Shown piece after piece: positions 19,509-27,991 of a DNA stretch of 64,000 bases. The notes beneath the pieces are model-generated. The model searched no databases and was not told where the DNA came from. It saw only the letters and a program-made list of their open reading frames with translations. The number at the start of each line of letters is the position of its first letter. The first letter of the stretch is position 1. A program made the position numbers and the translations under genes. Source of the DNA: Chitinophaga niabensis (GTDB taxonomy: Bacteria > Bacteroidota > Bacteroidia > Chitinophagales > Chitinophagaceae); the NCBI RefSeq assembly GCF_039545795.1, contig NZ_CP154260.1, forward strand, positions 4,531,001 through 4,595,000, read 5' to 3'.

Positions 19509-20696
19509 TCAATATACCGGTGGTGGATATTTCCGCTGAACGGTAGTTAAATACGCATAGCCGTTCACGAACTCAATCGTATTTATCGTAGCGAATGAAC
19601 GGGGATTGTGCGTGCCGGAATGAACATTGACGATCATGTTAGGCAGCATGAAAGCAGACTCTTCCCTGGCCGGCTTTTGGGTTCCATTGCTGTAGCAGGA
19701 AATGACACCATAGTTGCAATGCGTATCATCTGCATTGTCATTATAAGGCATATTGGTAGGATGCATGCCTGGCGCTAATATGTTAAAGCGCTGCCAGATG
19801 TCTGTAGAGATCCCGTCTGAAGCAGGATCCGCAAATAGTGGAATGCTATAATACCGTGTGACCTCACCTGTTCCCGTGTTCCTGCGTATCGTGGTCATGT
19901 AATTGAACAGGTACCCGGGAACCGCTGTACCAAGTGTTTGCCCTTTAAAAAGAGAGCTCCATACGTTCATCTCATCCTTAATACCATATTGCAGCATATT
20001 CTTTAACGGCTGTTCCTTTTTCAAACTTTTGTCCGCCTGCCAGAAACCATCTGAGCTGTAGTTATAGAAATTAACGTACAGCAGGGAATCTGAAAGCGGC
20101 AGTTTATGAAAGTTCTCCTGGCGCAGTAATATGCCATTCTCCTTTGTGGTAAAATCCTTCTGAAGGATATGCATGGTATATACTTCACCGGCATCCAACT
20201 GAATGGTTGTATCCAGCAGCACCTTTTTCTTTAGTGACGTTTCCAGGTTAAAGAAAGGAATACTGTTTGTTGGCCTGTACAGGAAGAGGTATCTGTGTTT
20301 TCCCGAGGCCACCTGCGCCCAGCTGGAAAGATCAAACCCATTTAAAACAGGTCCAACAAGTACATTTTCCTTACCTGGATATTCAGGATTATTTACAGAA
20401 GTACTGCTACCTATATGAGAAGGATAGGGTGGTGCATAGAAAGCCCGCTGATCCAGAAAGTCTCCTATAACGGCAGCTCCTATCGGCATACCATCCTTAT
20501 CCAGCACCGGATCTATGAGCATAGTCAGAAAAGGACGCTGTTCATCCTTATTGGCCAATCCTATTGAGTAGTTGAGGTTATTAAATACCCGGAGGTAAGC
20601 AGGTTCATCTATTTTAGTATATTCTACTTTACTACATGCAGTCATGCCAAACAGTAATATGGCCAACGCAATGCAGTGTATGAATTTCATGCGCAT
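19509..20696 (-). CDS. Uncharacterised lipoprotein (possibly DUF4397-related)
   Basis: The 395-residue protein begins with a lipoprotein signal (lipobox GMTAC, Cys21, then SKVEY). The opening EPAYLRVFNNLNYS resembles the first strand of DUF4397-type Ig-like domains, but I cannot confirm the family. The body is beta-rich with many aromatic residues, and no catalytic motif is visible. It lies 5 bp after the related-looking lipoprotein gene upstream and 24 bp before the first fasciclin gene. By position it is part of the presumed surface complex of module B. Two in-frame ATGs (20696 and 20690) are both possible starts. Confidence 0.8.
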   Translation of the reverse strand: MRMKFIHCIALAILLFGMTACSKVEYTKIDEPAYLRVFNNLNYSIGLANKDEQRPFLTMLIDPVLDKDGMPIGAAVIGDFLDQRAFYAPPYPSHIGSSTSVNNPEYPGKENVLVGPVLNGFDLSSWAQVASGKHRYLFLYRPTNSIPFFNLETSLKKKVLLDTTIQLDAGEVYTMHILQKDFTTKENGILLRQENFHKLPLSDSLLYVNFYNYSSDGFWQADKSLKKEQPLKNMLQYGIKDEMNVWSSLFKGQTLGTAVPGYLFNYMTTIRRNTGTGEVTRYYSIPLFADPASDGISTDIWQRFNILAPGMHPTNMPYNDNADDTHCNYGVISCYSNGTQKPAREESAFMLPNMIVNVHSGTHNPRSFATINTIEFVNGYAYLTTVQRKYPPPVY

Positions 20697-20701
20697 ATTC
20701 G

Positions 20702-22429
20702 TTATTTGATATGTTTTACGATGATCATCTTCGCTTTTTGCTCTGCCGGTACAGCAGCACCATATCTGCCGATCAGCGCAATGGTATAAATACCAGGTTC
20801 ATGTTCAGGCAGAGGCCCTCTTACATACAATTCTTTCCGGGCTATCAGGTCTGTACTTTTTACAACCGGTATATCAGATAACCATTTTCCGGGAACGATG
20901 CCCGGGGCAGACTGATAAAGCATAACCTGGTAAGCTGCACTGCTCTGCTGTATAGCAACGTAGGGATGTCCCATGACAGGAATCACGCCGGATTGAATAT
21001 TCTCAGATATGCCGGAGTAGAATGACTGTCCGTTATTCAGTGTAAATGTGGCATAAGGGATCTCTGCACAGAAATTCAGAAAACGGATATCAAAAGGATA
21101 ACTCCTGCTCCCGTTTGCATAAGCTCCATCCTGCCCATCTGCTCCAGGGTATTGGATAGTACCGGACAAATTATTGGCTACAACAGAAAGTACTGCCTTC
21201 CCTGATCCATCCCGGTACAGCCACGTTGTATAGTTCTGCCCCGCTATAAGTGGTACTTCTTTTTCTGCCAGCAATGTGCCGGATGCATCCTGCGCACGGA
21301 AACGCACATTTTCTGCGATCAGCCTTTCGTAACCGCCAGCTGTTGCATAATTTAACGGACCTCCTAATACCTTACCATTAGCTGTAATGGAAACAGTTCC
21401 AGTACCGGGTAATGCATTCACTCCCTGCACACGGGTATAGGTGCTATTCAGCGGTTCGCTGATATCACTTATTACCTGGAAGCCATTTTGATCCATGGAT
21501 ACTTCTTCACCGGGATTACCATTATAATAAGGAGTCGGGAAAAGCTGCGGTGATACCACGATCGTATAGATGCCACCGGGCTGATAAGTGCGTATAGGCG
21601 CATACGTAAGGTTTATACTAACCGTATGCGGTCTTCCGGTTGCACCTTTAACCAGTGTGGAAGTAGCTGGGTCAACGAGCTCAACACCCTCTGTACGGGA
21701 ACCGCCGTAGCCGGTTACCTGTATACCTGCGGGTGTAAGTAATTTAAACTGGTAGGCGCCGTAAGGTAATTCAATGTATTCAGACCAGGTTCCGGGCGCA
21801 ATAGCGCTGGTGGCCGAACTTACAGCTGTACCATCTGCCCATGCCAGTGTAAGCGGAAACGCCACATCTTCTACATCCTGAAATTGCGTACTAACCTTTG
21901 CAGCCATATTCACCACACGGATCTTAAAATGATCCGGGCGGGATGGTGCCGTTACATCCCTCGGAATAGCCATTAGGCTGGGTGGGGCATCTATTATATT
22001 GGGCTCATCCGTTCCCCTCAGCAGGTAATAATCCATGGGTTTATTGTACTCCTCCAGGATGGAAAATTCCAGCTGGCGGTGAAACGACTGTTGGCTGACG
22101 TTCTCCGTTTTAATTAAAGCAGTGCCATCTCTTTTTATAAAAGTAGCCGGGACATACCATGTTCTGCCCAGTCTCCCATCCAATGTAAAATATTTGGTAG
22201 CAGGGTATTCGTATTGGTTGTACTGAGGGTCCGGAGGTATTATTTTGTAATTGGTAAGTGTATCGTTGTTTATTATTACCTGCTGATACCCGCCAACATT
22301 CACCAGCCTTACACCTGAATTTTTGTGTGCATCCGTCACCGCCCTGTTATCCTGCTCATGATCCACCTTCTCCTTTTTGCAGGAGAGCATAACGAGCAGC
22401 ATCGCCAGTGATAATAGTTTCTGTTTCAT
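20702..22429 (-). CDS. Large uncharacterised lipoprotein with DUF4397-like segments (occupies the SusD position)
   Basis: The 575-residue lipoprotein has Cys17 (MLSC) followed by KKEK. Several segments look like repeated beta-sandwich units beginning GVRLVNVGG, HFKIRVVNMAAKV and YPFDIRFLNFCAEI. These resemble DUF4397 starts (RvvNls), with intervening GxYTIVV and PGIYTIALIG strands. No enzyme motif is visible. The gene is directly downstream (16 bp) of the STN-bearing TonB receptor, where a susD gene would normally be. A role as substrate-binding lid or surface adhesin is an inference from position only. Confidence 0.82.
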   Translation of the reverse strand: MKQKLLSLAMLLVMLSCKKEKVDHEQDNRAVTDAHKNSGVRLVNVGGYQQVIINNDTLTNYKIIPPDPQYNQYEYPATKYFTLDGRLGRTWYVPATFIKRDGTALIKTENVSQQSFHRQLEFSILEEYNKPMDYYLLRGTDEPNIIDAPPSLMAIPRDVTAPSRPDHFKIRVVNMAAKVSTQFQDVEDVAFPLTLAWADGTAVSSATSAIAPGTWSEYIELPYGAYQFKLLTPAGIQVTGYGGSRTEGVELVDPATSTLVKGATGRPHTVSINLTYAPIRTYQPGGIYTIVVSPQLFPTPYYNGNPGEEVSMDQNGFQVISDISEPLNSTYTRVQGVNALPGTGTVSITANGKVLGGPLNYATAGGYERLIAENVRFRAQDASGTLLAEKEVPLIAGQNYTTWLYRDGSGKAVLSVVANNLSGTIQYPGADGQDGAYANGSRSYPFDIRFLNFCAEIPYATFTLNNGQSFYSGISENIQSGVIPVMGHPYVAIQQSSAAYQVMLYQSAPGIVPGKWLSDIPVVKSTDLIARKELYVRGPLPEHEPGIYTIALIGRYGAAVPAEQKAKMIIVKHIK

Positions 22430-22445
22430 CCGTAAATATTTTTAA

Positions 22446-25400
22446 TTAAAACAGGTTCATTGTAAAGCCCATCATGATCTCACTGCCCTTCTTAAAACTC
22501 CTGTTCACATAACTGCCTCCATACCAGAGACCACCTGTGCCGGGATTGGCGTATACTGTTTCAATAGCGGGGTTCAGTACATTCTTGGCATATCCCTTAA
22601 ACAGTATCCGTTTGGAAAGGCGTTGGGTGAAAACCAAATCCAGTACAGGAACCGGACGTGTGTACAGATCCGGTTCTCCCGTTAGGTTGATCTGTATCAG
22701 GCGTTCTCCCACCATGTTAAAAGTGGCGGTAAGGTCTGTACCGCTTTTCTTATTGGCATAGTTCATCCACAGGTTAACAGAATAAGGCGCCTGTTCAAAC
22801 AGGGGGCTGTTTTCCGGCGTATGCCTATCCAGGGATTTATTGGCATCATACCGTGTCTTTGTTTTTTTAATATTGCTTTGCGCCAGCAGCAGGTTAGAGC
22901 CAAAGAAGAAATTGTTTAAAGGCGCCCATAATTTGCCCAGGTCTTTCACCACTTCCAGCTCTACGCCCCATACCGTACCGGTATTAGGATCGTTCTGGAA
23001 TTGAATGGTAGGATACTCAGGATATTTTGCAGCAAGACCATCCGTTTTCAGGCTGAACACTTTCACCAGCTGGTTATTAATCCGTTTCCCGAAGAGCGAT
23101 GCAGAAATAACTTCTCCGCTGGCAGGGAACCATTCCCATCTGAAATCAAGGTTCTCTGTATGCTGGTTCACCAGTTTGGGGTTACCCACAACCAGTCCCA
23201 TCTGAAAAGCATCAAATTCAAATACATTCGTCAGCTCACGTAATTCAGGGCGTGCCAGTGTTGTATTATAAGCTAAGCGGAAATTCATATTCCCCTTCAG
23301 CGTATAAGTAAGATTGGCAGAGTAATAGGGTTTATATTCCGTTTTATAAACTGTATTAGGATCTATGAGCACTACAGGTACCGTATTACCATTCTCATCC
23401 TTTTTAGTCAGGGCCGGATCAAGGAATACATTAGAAGTATCTACGGCAGACTGTATATTGGTTTTCTCAAAACGAACGCCACCTGCTATGCGAAGGTTAT
23501 CCCTCAATCTAAGATCAAGCATACCATACAGCGCATTCGTTTCAAAGAAACCGGTATAGTTATTGGGTGATTTCTGACTATTGTACAGGAATCCTCCGGT
23601 TCTGCCCACCCCTTCACCTGAACTGCCTGATGGCTCGCGGATACCTACTATCGCAGGGCTCACCAGTTTATCCAGGTTACCTTCAACATCATACAGGGTA
23701 AGTGCACCATAAGGTGTAAAGTTGGAACCTGGCAGAAAGAACATGTTCTCCCGGAAAGTACGGTCACGGTTCAGGTAGTTTACACCTGTTTTAAACTCCT
23801 GCCGCTGTCCCAATAAACGGAACGGAATAGTGAGATCGGCTTTGTAGTTGTAGTTCGTTTCATTCAGCTTTCTCCATCTGCGGCCATTAGGTTCCGCCTG
23901 GATAATACCATAAGTACCATAGCCATTCACATAACCTGAATTAAGCGCATAGAGATGATCTGTATAAACAAATGACTCTGAACCTCCCTGTTCGCTGGCT
24001 GGCCTTACATACCAGGCACCACCGCGAGGCTTGTAATCCGTGAGTGTAACAAAGCGGAAATCCGGATCATTCTGTGAAGAAGTAGAAGTAGCCAGGTTAT
24101 AACTCAAACGTGGGGAATATTCTCCCGCGAGGAACTTATGTTCTCCCTGTAAATTATAGGTGTTAAGATTACGGCGTGTTTGTTTCAGGGAATAGATAGT
24201 ACTGGCTACGGCGCCTGGTAAACCTGTATACTGGTACTCACCATACATATTCACAGCCTGCGCTTCACTTCCCCAACTGCCTAAATACTGGAAGCTGATC
24301 TCATGGCGGGGGCTGAACCTGTAGGTGATACCTCCCAGTGTGCCATAGTTCAGGGTTTCCGTACCTGTATTCTCCTTATAGGTTTGGTATTTACCCATAT
24401 AGAGACTGTTTGGTGTGATGTAGTTTGGGATATTCCGCGGGCTGTACACCTGTGGGTTACCTGTGATCACACCCTGGTAAATACTATACTGTGTAAGATC
24501 TCCGCCATATACATCCGTTGAACGGCGATAGTAATTAGCACCCGCAACAATACCTATCTTATGGGATTTGAAAACATTAAAGCTATTTCCATAGGTAACA
24601 GAATACAATTGATTCAGCGATGCATTTTTGAAACGGGTGGTCAGCACCGGATCAAAACTATGCATGATATTGTTGATGCGGTTTGCTTCCTTACGCAGTA
24701 CAGGATCTGCATTGCTGCTGGTGATCAGCCGTTGTATCTCAGCAAGACCGCCGGGATATTGATGGGAGAGATCGAGAAATTCATTGGAAAGGTTTTTATC
24801 ATTCACTTTACCACCAAAGAAGCCGAGGTCACTGTTATAAAAACTGTTCACGCGGCCACCAATTCCTATATTGGAATTAAAGCCGGATTGAACAATCACT
24901 TCCAGTGTTCTTTTATCAGGAACCGATTTTGTTTTCAGTTCTATGATCCCTGCTGCTGCATCTGCCGGTTTATCTGGTGTAACCGTTTTATAGATGGTAA
25001 TGTTATCCAGCAATGAAGCAGGAACAAGGTCCAGCGGAATGGAACTCCTGTCAGGATCTGAAGATGCAAGCCGCACACCATTCAATTGCCCTATCACGCT
25101 CCTGTCTCCCAGGCCGCGGATAGCTACATATTTTTCATCTGTAACCGTAACACCACTCACACGTTGTAATGCCTGTGTGGTAGTAATACTGGCTGTACGT
25201 TCAATTTGCTGTGCGGAAATAGCATCCTGCACAATAGATGCATTCTTCCGTTCCTGCAATACAGCTATTTCCGTATTCGCTTTTCTGCGTGCCTGAACGG
25301 TTACTTCTCCTAACTGGCGGCTGGATGCATTCAATATGATATTGAGATGCCCGGATGTTCCCGTTACTTTCACTTCCCGGGCCTCATACCCTAAAAATGT

Positions 25401-26021
25401 AAATACAAGGGTGGCGCCCGTTTCCGGAACACTGAGGCTGAAATAACCATTCGCATCTGTAGTAGCACCAACAGCCGATCCTTTGATCCTGATGGAAACA
25501 CCTGGTATCGGCTCCTTTGTTTTACCATCTGTTACCCTGCCTGTAGTTTTTACCTGTACAGGTTTCCGGATGATCACCACATATCCGTTCAAAGAACGGT
25601 AAGAAAGCGGTGTGTTATTAAGGAGAAGAGATAAAGCATCCTTAACACTGATATCTTCACGGTAAAGGTTAATGCTTTTGGAAGCACCCGCTAATAACTC
25701 TTCCGGTAAAAGGAACCTGACCCCGGTTTGCTTTTCTATGGTAAGCAGGCTTTCTTTCAGCCCCGAATTTTCCAACCGCAGGTTCATTTTGAGCGTAAGG
25801 TCCTGGCCCTTCAGGTTATCTGCAAACAGCAGGCTTATGAAGGTTAGATGAACGATCAGCATAATAAATGAGCATCTCATCAGGAAGTAAATTTTGCATC
25901 TATGCTTGTTCACCGCATGCTTGAACCATGCGGCGCATTCAGCCTCCGACGCATGGTTAAGGTCAAAGGGAATAGATTCCACAATAAATCCTAAAGGATC
26001 ATGGTTTAATCCTTTTTTCAT
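22446..26021 (-). CDS. TonB-dependent receptor with STN domain, no SusD partner (module B)
   Basis: The protein has 1191 residues. A long N-terminal extension of about 45 residues precedes the hydrophobic export segment (FIMLIVHLTFISLLF). An STN domain follows (about 78-150), then a CarboxypepD_reg-like domain (about 158-235), the plug (about 255-355; AIRGLGDRSVIGQLNGVRL, DKPADAAAGIIELKTKS) and a barrel ending in MNLF. The plug lacks the SusC signature, so this is a TonB receptor of the outer-membrane beta-barrel type rather than SusC. The STN domain should signal to the FecR/ECF pair upstream. Downstream genes are lipoproteins, not a SusD. Confidence 0.93.
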   Translation of the reverse strand: MKKGLNHDPLGFIVESIPFDLNHASEAECAAWFKHAVNKHRCKIYFLMRCSFIMLIVHLTFISLLFADNLKGQDLTLKMNLRLENSGLKESLLTIEKQTGVRFLLPEELLAGASKSINLYREDISVKDALSLLLNNTPLSYRSLNGYVVIIRKPVQVKTTGRVTDGKTKEPIPGVSIRIKGSAVGATTDANGYFSLSVPETGATLVFTFLGYEAREVKVTGTSGHLNIILNASSRQLGEVTVQARRKANTEIAVLQERKNASIVQDAISAQQIERTASITTTQALQRVSGVTVTDEKYVAIRGLGDRSVIGQLNGVRLASSDPDRSSIPLDLVPASLLDNITIYKTVTPDKPADAAAGIIELKTKSVPDKRTLEVIVQSGFNSNIGIGGRVNSFYNSDLGFFGGKVNDKNLSNEFLDLSHQYPGGLAEIQRLITSSNADPVLRKEANRINNIMHSFDPVLTTRFKNASLNQLYSVTYGNSFNVFKSHKIGIVAGANYYRRSTDVYGGDLTQYSIYQGVITGNPQVYSPRNIPNYITPNSLYMGKYQTYKENTGTETLNYGTLGGITYRFSPRHEISFQYLGSWGSEAQAVNMYGEYQYTGLPGAVASTIYSLKQTRRNLNTYNLQGEHKFLAGEYSPRLSYNLATSTSSQNDPDFRFVTLTDYKPRGGAWYVRPASEQGGSESFVYTDHLYALNSGYVNGYGTYGIIQAEPNGRRWRKLNETNYNYKADLTIPFRLLGQRQEFKTGVNYLNRDRTFRENMFFLPGSNFTPYGALTLYDVEGNLDKLVSPAIVGIREPSGSSGEGVGRTGGFLYNSQKSPNNYTGFFETNALYGMLDLRLRDNLRIAGGVRFEKTNIQSAVDTSNVFLDPALTKKDENGNTVPVVLIDPNTVYKTEYKPYYSANLTYTLKGNMNFRLAYNTTLARPELRELTNVFEFDAFQMGLVVGNPKLVNQHTENLDFRWEWFPASGEVISASLFGKRINNQLVKVFSLKTDGLAAKYPEYPTIQFQNDPNTGTVWGVELEVVKDLGKLWAPLNNFFFGSNLLLAQSNIKKTKTRYDANKSLDRHTPENSPLFEQAPYSVNLWMNYANKKSGTDLTATFNMVGERLIQINLTGEPDLYTRPVPVLDLVFTQRLSKRILFKGYAKNVLNPAIETVYANPGTGGLWYGGSYVNRSFKKGSEIMMGFTMNLF

Positions 26022-26026
26022 ACTTT

Positions 26027-26170
26027 TGATTGTTACTGGTTAACCCGGCTTGCCGGGAATCTGTTAACTACGGTTCGTTTACCTGTTTGTCGTCGAAAAC
26101 TTTACGGGTAAATGAATTAAAACACGCGTTCCTGAAGGCGGTCCAATGCTGACGGGAACGTTTTTTTATG
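26027..26170 (-). promoter_or_regulatory. Intergenic hairpins between fecR and TonB receptor of module B
   Basis: A tight GC-rich hairpin CCCGGC/GCCGGG (26044-26049 and 26052-26057) lies 23 bp before the receptor start, flanked by two GTTAAC copies. A second inverted repeat CGTTCC/GGAACG (26127-26132 and 26155-26160) has a T7 run on its plus-strand side. In the minus direction, in which the genes are read, it is followed by GCGTTTT, so it could be a partial terminator or attenuator. The function is inferred. Confidence 0.3.
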
Positions 26171-26201
26171 TACTTTTTTATTACATACAGCGATTTAAAG
26201 G

Positions 26202-27194
26202 TTAGTGAATAATTATTTCCTTCTTGTTGATCGTATACCTGAAACCATTACCAGCCGCGAGTACCTCCAATGTTTTCTCCAGCGGGGCACTTGCAAACAG
26301 CGTAACCGTTATACCCTCTTCTGCTTTTTTCAACTGTTTGAATACGATCTTCACATCGTACCATCTTTCCAGTTCAGTAGCCACATCTTTTAATTTCGTG
26401 TTGTTAAAAGCAATACGGCCTTTCTTCCATCCTTCTATATCTGCCACATCCACGGTTGCTTTTATGGCACTATGATCAGAAGGATGCCAGGTGAGTTGAT
26501 TCCCCGGCGTTAATACTGCCATTTCCGTTAAACCTTCTACCCTTACCTTCCCTGTGGCCACGGCCACCGTTACAGGCAATCCATGAAATGCACTGATTCT
26601 GAAGGAGGTTCCTAACACCCGCGTTTGAATTTCACCCGTATGTATAATGAAAGGTTTGGAAGGATTATGGCTCACTTCAAAAAAAGCCTCCCCTTCCAGC
26701 GTTACTTCCCTGATACTGTCCGTAAAATTCTCCGGGTAAGTGAATCTGCTGCCGGCACCCAGTAATACTGTTGAGCCATCTGTTAAGGTGATCATTGATC
26801 TTTGACCGAAAGGGGTTTCCTTCTTCAGTAAAGCCAATGGTTGCTTTCCATTCTTATTGGAGAAGTGGATCGCATAATAACCCACACCAAACAAAATAGC
26901 TGCCCACATGGCTACCTGGCGCAACCGTGGCAGGTATTTCACCTTTTTCTCAGGGATCTGCTGTTGTTCCATGCGGGCCTGTATTTCAGCTTTCCAGTTC
27001 GCTACCCTGGCGGTGTCTATGGTATTTTCTTCTGTTGCCTGCATGTCTGCAGGCAGCCTTTCCGTAAGGAACTCATCCAGCAATGCTTTGCCGTCCGGTT
27101 CCTGTAGAAAAAGGGCTACCCGCGCTCTTTCCTCAGGAGTGCAGGTATTGTTCAGGTATTTTTCTAATAGTGCTTTGTTAACTGAGTTTGCCAT
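26202..27194 (-). CDS. FecR-family anti-sigma factor (module B)
   Basis: This 330-residue protein has a cytoplasmic N-terminal domain (1-90) and one membrane helix (about 94-110, VAMWAAILFGVGYYAI). The periplasmic FecR domain (about 125-230) carries LTDGSTVLLGAGSRF, EGEAFFEV and VLGTSFRISAF, and a C-terminal DUF4974 segment (about 260-330, FNNTKLKDVATEL) follows. It should hold the sigma factor encoded upstream until the STN-bearing receptor downstream is occupied. The gene is 67 bp after the sigma gene and 180 bp before the receptor. Confidence 0.94.
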   Translation of the reverse strand: MANSVNKALLEKYLNNTCTPEERARVALFLQEPDGKALLDEFLTERLPADMQATEENTIDTARVANWKAEIQARMEQQQIPEKKVKYLPRLRQVAMWAAILFGVGYYAIHFSNKNGKQPLALLKKETPFGQRSMITLTDGSTVLLGAGSRFTYPENFTDSIREVTLEGEAFFEVSHNPSKPFIIHTGEIQTRVLGTSFRISAFHGLPVTVAVATGKVRVEGLTEMAVLTPGNQLTWHPSDHSAIKATVDVADIEGWKKGRIAFNNTKLKDVATELERWYDVKIVFKQLKKAEEGITVTLFASAPLEKTLEVLAAGNGFRYTINKKEIIIH

Positions 27195-27261
27195 TGCTTA
27201 TATAGATGCCTACTATATAAAGGCCGGAAAATGGAGGGAGGGGCTAATCTGTGATAAAAAA

Positions 27262-27861
27262 TTATCTGGGGAAAAAGCAAAGCAGTATAACAGTTGTAAT
27301 ATCCACATAATCCTTAAGATGGTGGCGGAAATGGGAGAGAGAAGCTTTAATATGGTTCTTTACAGTAGATAGGGACAGGTTCATTTCTTTCGCAATCTCA
27401 GCATGGCTGAGGTTGTCCTCACGGCTCATTTTAAAAACGATCTTACGCTGACGGCTTAGTTCATCGAGCTTTTCAAGATATATACCGCTCAGCTCATTCA
27501 CCTGGATCCGGTGATCTGCATTATAGGCCATAGATGTACTGAGGTCTGGCGAAAGATCATCAAAAGAGTAGGTAACAAAGGGTTTCCGGGTTAATACTTT
27601 TATAATGGCGTTCTTCATTGCCCGGAAGATATATGGGGCAAATTGTATGTCAGGGTCCAGCTGATGCCTTTTTTCCCATACCCACAACATCAGGTCCATC
27701 ATGCTTTCCTCCGCCACTGCTTCATCCTTAATATACTTCAATGCATAGTGATAGAGCTTGGCGGAATAGCGGTCAAATAAAACATCGAAGGCTTTTGTAT
27801 TGCCTTCTCTGCATTTCTCCAGTAATAACTTATCTGATAATTCGGGTAAAGTTAACGCCAT
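27262..27861 (-). CDS. ECF-type RNA polymerase sigma factor (module B)
   Basis: This 199-residue ECF factor has sigma-2 (about 25-95; LFDRYSAKLYHYALKY, APYIFRAMKNAI) and sigma-4 (about 130-185; LSHAEIAKEMNLSLSTVKNHI). The region-2 helix that usually reads EivQEvFlrlW is AVAEESMMDLMLWVWEKR here, a variant of the core-binding helix. The C-terminus is hydrophobic (ITTVILLCFF). It heads module B and is preceded by an exact TAnnTTTG -7 box. Targets are presumably the receptor operon that follows it. Confidence 0.94.
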   Translation of the reverse strand: MALTLPELSDKLLLEKCREGNTKAFDVLFDRYSAKLYHYALKYIKDEAVAEESMMDLMLWVWEKRHQLDPDIQFAPYIFRAMKNAIIKVLTRKPFVTYSFDDLSPDLSTSMAYNADHRIQVNELSGIYLEKLDELSRQRKIVFKMSREDNLSHAEIAKEMNLSLSTVKNHIKASLSHFRHHLKDYVDITTVILLCFFPR

Positions 27862-27884
27862 AAGTCAACCACTTTTTCCTCAGG

Positions 27885-27892
27885 CAAACTTA
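27885..27892 (-). promoter_or_regulatory. Candidate -7 box for the module B sigma gene
   Basis: On the minus strand the octamer TAAGTTTG matches the Bacteroidota -7 consensus TAnnTTTG exactly and lies 23 bp before the ATG of the sigma gene. I see no TTG at the usual 19-21 bp further upstream, so the match may be partial or fortuitous. Confidence 0.35.
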
Positions 27893-27946
27893 ACAGCAAA
27901 AATTTGTGTTCTGTATTATGTAAATATTAATTCTCTCCCGAAATAA

Positions 27947-27976
27947 AAAACCGTTCCGATTTTCATCGGAACGGCG
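27947..27976 (-). terminator. Terminator of module C susCD operon
   Basis: Read on the minus strand, a perfect 10-bp stem CCGTTCCGAT/ATCGGAACGG (27951-27960 and 27965-27974) with the tetraloop GAAA is followed by TTTTTTATTT. It lies 18 bp after the susD stop codon and insulates module C from module B. Confidence 0.9.
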
Positions 27977-27991
27977 TATCTGTAATTTACT

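Noticed and set aside
26127..26167. CGTTCC/GGAACG hairpin with T7 as a strong terminator inside module B
   Set aside because: The T-tract is on the plus-strand side while the flanking genes are read on the minus strand; in that direction it is only a weak candidate, so I list it as an intergenic hairpin.
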